The notes beneath the pieces are model-generated. The model made no database searches. It was not told the DNA's origin and was given only the letters and a program-made list of their open reading frames with translations. A stretch of 64,000 nucleotides of DNA. Source: Nitrospirota bacterium. Its GTDB lineage: Bacteria > Nitrospirota > JACRHJ01. The stretch is from NCBI GenBank assembly GCA_016212105.1, contig JACRHJ010000034.1:1-64000 (forward strand), in the 5' to 3' direction. Shown piece by piece: positions 60,000-64,000 of the stretch (position 1 is its first letter; each line of letters starts with the position of its first letter). A program made the translations under genes and the position numbers.

Positions 60000-60647
60000 A
60001 TGAAAACCGGCGGGCGATACGACACGTCAGGCCTTGCCGAGGCCCGGTCCGAGCCGGGCTCCCGTGGACGCGTGCTCAGGAACAGGCTCGGCATTACCCG
60101 CAAGCGGGAGATGGACGCGGCGGAATACAATGCGTATAACGCCGCTATCGTTTCCCTGTTGAAGTCGTATGGGCCGGAGCACCGCTTCACTGCATCTGAC
60201 ATCCAGAAGATGCACCGCCTATGGCTGGGTGGCATCTACGAATGGTCGGGCGAGTACCGGCAGGTGAACGTGAGCAAGGGCGGCTTCTTCTTTGCCGCCT
60301 CAGGGCAGATACCGCTGCTCATGGCCGAGTTCGAGAAGGGGCCGCTGAGTCGGCATACGCCGTGCGCGTTCAAGGACATGCCGAGGGTCATCGAGGCGCT
60401 GGCCGAGGTACATGTCGAGCTTCTGTTGATCCATCCGTTCCGGGAAGGCAACGGACGGCTTGCGAGGCTGCTCTCAGTTTTGATGGGAACTCAGGCGGGT
60501 TTGCCGCTCTTGGACTTCTCATGCATAAGAGGGAAAAAGAAGGAAGAATACTTCGCAGCCGTGCGGGTAGGGCTGGACAGGGATTACAAACCGATGGAGA
60601 GGATATTTGAGCTTGTGATAGACACGGCGCTCAAGGCTTCTTGCTGA
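60000..60647 (+). CDS. Fic/DOC family protein
   Basis: Fic motif HPFREGNGRLAR; HRLWLGGIYEWSGEYRQVNVSKGGF. Confidence 0.92.
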   Translation: MKTGGRYDTSGLAEARSEPGSRGRVLRNRLGITRKREMDAAEYNAYNAAIVSLLKSYGPEHRFTASDIQKMHRLWLGGIYEWSGEYRQVNVSKGGFFFAASGQIPLLMAEFEKGPLSRHTPCAFKDMPRVIEALAEVHVELLLIHPFREGNGRLARLLSVLMGTQAGLPLLDFSCIRGKKKEEYFAAVRVGLDRDYKPMERIFELVIDTALKASC

Positions 60648-60810
60648 CGGTTGCCAACCTGGTTGCCGGTTTCGCGGGTGCGGCGGTTGCCTGGCGGACG
60701 TGTATACCCTCTATGGCGAACGAGGATACTGCGTGCCTGGTGATAGCCTCTTGCAGCGCCTTGGGGTCTTTGAGGTACGGGTTGGTTTCGATAAGGCTCT
60801 TCTTTTTCAT
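60631..60810 (-). CDS. Small protein with Fic-inhibitory-helix-like motif
   Basis: MKKKSLIETNPYLKDPKALQEAITRHAVSSFAIEGIHVR; SFAIEG fits [ST]xxxE[GN]; convergent with fic. Confidence 0.55.
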   Translation of the reverse strand: MKKKSLIETNPYLKDPKALQEAITRHAVSSFAIEGIHVRQATAAPAKPATRLATVSKKP

Positions 60811-60863
60811 GGAAATATGATAGCATGGGGGGGCCTTGAAGTAAAGGGGGATGTGGGGGGGCG

Positions 60864-61215
60864 TTTGAGGTCGCAAATTGCGACCGCAAAACACGTAACA
60901 CATTGATTATCAAGGGTTGTTTGAGATCACAAATTGTGACCTCAATTGCCAATTATTTCAATGGGTTGCGAGCTTGAGGTCGCAATTTGCGACTTCATGT
61001 TTGTAACTTGTTGATTTTGCAGGGCTGTATGAGGTTGCAATTTGTGACCTCAAACTCCTAATCATCTTGATGGGTTATGGACTTGAGATCACAGATTGTG
61101 ATTTCAAGTTGGCAATATACAGCTTTTCAGGGGATTTGCGGTTGCAAATTGTGACCGCAAATCTATTGCCATATCAGATAGTTACGTGTTTGTGGTCACA
61201 AATTGTGACCGCAAA
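60864..61215 (+). repeat. Array of seven palindromes upstream of ORF6N gene
   Basis: Centres at about 60877, 60933, 60986, 61041, 61095, 61148 and 61202 (spacing 53-56 bp); core [tn]TNNCAA[at]TTGNGA. Confidence 0.92.
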
Positions 61216-61234
61216 TTACGGTTGCGGAGGCTAA

Positions 61235-61750
61235 ATGGAGTCCAGCGTTATACCAGCGGAGCGAATCGAACATTCGATATATGCTATACGAGGTAAGCGA
61301 GTCATGTTGGATTCCGACTTGGCAGAGGTATACAACGTATCTACGAAGGTACTCAACCAGCAGGTTAAACGAAACCTTGACCGTTTTCCTGAAGACTTCA
61401 TGTTTCAGTTGAACCGGGAAGAGTTCAACCGTTTGCAGTCGCAAATTGCGACCGCAAGTTTGACCAAGCGACGCACCGCTCCCTACGTCTTCACCGAGCA
61501 CGGCGCGGTCATGCTCGCGAGTGTCTTGAACAGCCCGGTCGCGGTAGATGCGAGCGTGCAGGTCGTGCGCGCGTTCGTGAAGCTCCGGCAGTTGCTCGCG
61601 TCGCATGCGGACCTTGTGCGGAAGATTCACGCGCTTGAGAAGAAGTACGACTCGCAGTTCTCGGCCGTCTTCAAGGCGATTAACGAACTGATGGAGCCGG
61701 TAGAGAAGGGCAAGAAGAAGGTGGTTGGGTTTCGGGCTGGGGGGAAGTGA
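61235..61750 (+). CDS. ORF6N domain DNA-binding protein
   Basis: VMLDSDLAEVYNVSTKVLNQQVKRNLDRFPEDFMFQLNREEFNRLQSQIATA...PYVFTEHGAVMLASVLNS. Confidence 0.9.
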   Translation: MESSVIPAERIEHSIYAIRGKRVMLDSDLAEVYNVSTKVLNQQVKRNLDRFPEDFMFQLNREEFNRLQSQIATASLTKRRTAPYVFTEHGAVMLASVLNSPVAVDASVQVVRAFVKLRQLLASHADLVRKIHALEKKYDSQFSAVFKAINELMEPVEKGKKKVVGFRAGGK

Positions 61751-61772
61751 GCGGGCGAGGACGTAAAGGGGG

Positions 61773-62423
61773 ATGCACATGTCGGACTTAATTAACCAGG
61801 AAGATGTAAAGTTAAGTATTTTGCGAGGAATCGCAGATGCCCATCAGGACTATTTGCACCTGTCTGGTGGCGAATGGCTCGAGTGGGCTCCTGAATATTT
61901 TATTACAACAAGTATCGCACGCTCGGTAAAGAGGTCTATTCCATTAGATATATTTCTTGAAAACAATACTCGTGAAGCAGCTCAAGACTCTGGCGCACAT
62001 GGAAAAGGCCGTCTATCTAAATTAATAAGGCCTGAAGGGCGCATAGATATACTTATATATGGTTTACCGGACTCTGAAGAAAATATATATCCCAAAGTGG
62101 TCATTGAAGTTAAGCACAGAGTTTATTCATTTGAAAAAATTAGACCTGATTTGGAAAGAATAAAGGGATTGCTTCGTCGCGATAAAACAGACAACACAAC
62201 AATGCAGTTTGGAGCGCTGGCTTTTTATATTTCAAGAAATGATGGAGAGAGAGGGAAAAGTGATAATAGGATTAGAACAATATTGGACAAAATCGAAACC
62301 GAGTCAATAAAGTTCTTCGGTGAATCATGTCATGTCGAGCTAAGCTATAATCTATATGTAGAGGTGAAAGATGCCTGGACGGCGGCGTGTATTATGATCA
62401 TACCGAAGGAAACTAGCGTATAA
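61773..62423 (+). CDS. Putative PD-(D/E)xK nuclease-like protein
   Basis: GRIDILIYG...PKVVIEVKHRV (D...ExK) in an AT-rich ORF. Confidence 0.5.
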   Translation: MHMSDLINQEDVKLSILRGIADAHQDYLHLSGGEWLEWAPEYFITTSIARSVKRSIPLDIFLENNTREAAQDSGAHGKGRLSKLIRPEGRIDILIYGLPDSEENIYPKVVIEVKHRVYSFEKIRPDLERIKGLLRRDKTDNTTMQFGALAFYISRNDGERGKSDNRIRTILDKIETESIKFFGESCHVELSYNLYVEVKDAWTAACIMIIPKETSV

Positions 62424-62443
62424 CACCTTCACGGAGGAAATAA

Positions 62444-63715
62444 ATGAAAGTCCTGGTAGTCGGCGGCGGAGGCCGCGAACACGCCCTGGTCTGGAAGCTC
62501 ACGCAGAGCAAGAAGGTCAGGAAGATATTCTGCGCGCCCGGCAACGCGGGCATCGGCAAGATGGCCGAGTGCGTCAACATCAAGGCGGACAAGGTCGAGG
62601 AACTCCTGAACTTCGCCCGGTTCGAGGGCATCGACCTGACAGTCGTCGGCCCGGAGGCCCCGCTCACGCTCGGCATCGTGGACCTCTTCGAGAAAGAGGG
62701 CAAGCGCGTATTCGGCGTCAGCAAGGCTGCGGCCCAGTTAGAGGGCTCCAAGGTCTTCGCCAAGGAGCTGATGCGCCGGTACAACATCCCGTCGGCCGAG
62801 TACAAGGTCTTCTTCTCGCCCATAGAGGCGGAGAAGTACGTCCGGATGAAGGGCGCGCCGATAATCATCAAGGCGGACGGGCTCGCCGCCGGCAAGGGCG
62901 TCTTCGTCTGCACCACGGTCGAGGAGGCGGTCGAGGCGCTCGACATAATCATGCGGAAGCGGGCGTTCGGCGCGGCCGGCGACCGTGTCGTGATAGAGGA
63001 ATGCCTCATCGGCGAGGAGGCCTCGTTCATGGCCTTCTCGGACGGCGAGACGGTCGTGCCTATGGCGTCCTCGCAGGACCACAAGCGCGTCTTCGACAAC
63101 GACAAGGGGCCGAACACCGGCGGCATGGGCGCGTACTCGCCCGCCCCGGTCGTGACACCGGAGATGGAGGAGCGCATCATGCGCGAGGTCATGCTCCCGA
63201 CGGTGCGCGGCATGAAGCAGGAGCGGATGCCGTACAAGGGCGTCCTGTATGCGGGCATCATGATGACGGAGTCCGGCCCCAAGGTGCTGGAGTTCAACGT
63301 CAGGTTCGGCGACCCGGAGGCCCAGCCGATACTGATGCGGCTCGACAGCGACATACTCGACATAATGCTCGCGGTCTCGGACGGGACGCTGAAGCCCGAG
63401 ATGGTGCGCTGGAAGAACGACGCGTCGGTCTGCATAGTCGCTGCGGCGAAGGGCTACCCCGGTTCATACGAGAAGGGCTTCCCAATCACCGGGCTGGAGG
63501 AGGCGGCCGCGATGGAGAACACGTTCGTCTTCCATGCAGGGACGGCCGACAGGAAGGACGCGGTCGTGACCAACGGCGGACGCGTCCTCGGCGTCACGGC
63601 CATAGGCCAGGACGTCGCCGAGGCCATCAGCCGCGCGTACGCCGCGATAACGAAGATACACTTCGACGGGATGCATTACAGGAAGGACATCGGGGCAAGG
63701 GCGTTGAAGAGGTAG
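62444..63715 (+). CDS. purD: Phosphoribosylamine-glycine ligase
   Basis: MKVLVVGGGGREHALVWKL, GPEAPL, IKADGLAAGKGV, EFNVRFGDPEAQ. Confidence 0.97.
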   Translation: MKVLVVGGGGREHALVWKLTQSKKVRKIFCAPGNAGIGKMAECVNIKADKVEELLNFARFEGIDLTVVGPEAPLTLGIVDLFEKEGKRVFGVSKAAAQLEGSKVFAKELMRRYNIPSAEYKVFFSPIEAEKYVRMKGAPIIIKADGLAAGKGVFVCTTVEEAVEALDIIMRKRAFGAAGDRVVIEECLIGEEASFMAFSDGETVVPMASSQDHKRVFDNDKGPNTGGMGAYSPAPVVTPEMEERIMREVMLPTVRGMKQERMPYKGVLYAGIMMTESGPKVLEFNVRFGDPEAQPILMRLDSDILDIMLAVSDGTLKPEMVRWKNDASVCIVAAAKGYPGSYEKGFPITGLEEAAAMENTFVFHAGTADRKDAVVTNGGRVLGVTAIGQDVAEAISRAYAAITKIHFDGMHYRKDIGARALKR

Positions 63716-63931
63716 TGCATAGGGTGTCATTCTGAGCGAAGCGAAGAATCTGCTTGTATACGATTACTGTAGGGGCCGACCATCGTGTCGGCCCTTGTTT
63801 CTTTTCAATGTAGGGGCGGGTCCCCGTGCCCGCCCTCTTGCATTTATAATTCCTGGATTCCCGCCTTCGCGGGAATGACGGACAAACAAGGGCGGGCACG
63901 GGGACCCGCCCCTACATAAATTCAAAATCCT

Positions 63932-64000
63932 TTACAGCCCCGCCTTCCTTATCTCCGCAATCCCCGCCGCCGGGTCGTGCTCCCCGACATCGCGGACCTT
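63932..64000 (-). CDS. C-terminal fragment of a gene running off the window
   Basis: Minus-strand frame reads KVRDVGEHDPAAGIAEIRKAGL-stop; no product assignable. Confidence 0.35.
   Translation of the reverse strand, partial: KVRDVGEHDPAAGIAEIRKAGL

Noticed and set aside
60864-61215. Regular repeat array resembling a CRISPR
   Set aside because: Repeats are degenerate palindromes, spacers are related to each other, no cas genes are visible, and the repeat matches a coding motif of the adjacent gene.
1-64000. tRNA, rRNA, prophage or integrase genes
   Set aside because: None recognised by eye on either strand; a tRNAscan/Infernal run would be needed to exclude small RNA genes.

Overview
High-GC bacterial chromosomal window, mostly housekeeping and metabolic genes: GDT1-type Mn exporter behind a yybP-ykoY riboswitch, glnE, polA, two tandem phosphofructokinases, cobalamin-riboswitch-controlled cbiM/N-like/Q/O, nadB, deoB, dgt, purH and purD. 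Between them lie small accessory or AT-rich cassettes and many dispersed palindromic repeats. The most unusual items are: (1) seven ~25-30 bp palindromes spaced 53-56 bp apart upstream of an ORF6N-domain gene, each reading as a variant of the protein's own L-R-S-Q-[IF]-[AV]-T-[SA] motif, whose internal coding sequence is an eighth copy; (2) a ~349-bp unit made of a GIY-YIG ORF bounded exactly by 34-bp inverted repeats, with apparent ORF-less relatives nearby; (3) an AT-rich RiPP-like cassette with a SPASM radical SAM enzyme, a GYPxCC protein and a 62-aa precursor ending in serial His/Tyr-x-Asp/Asn triplets; (4) dispersed repeats apparently incorporated in frame into deoB and into the N-terminus of a cobalt-transport accessory protein. 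All calls come from reading the sequence and supplied translations; no database search was run.
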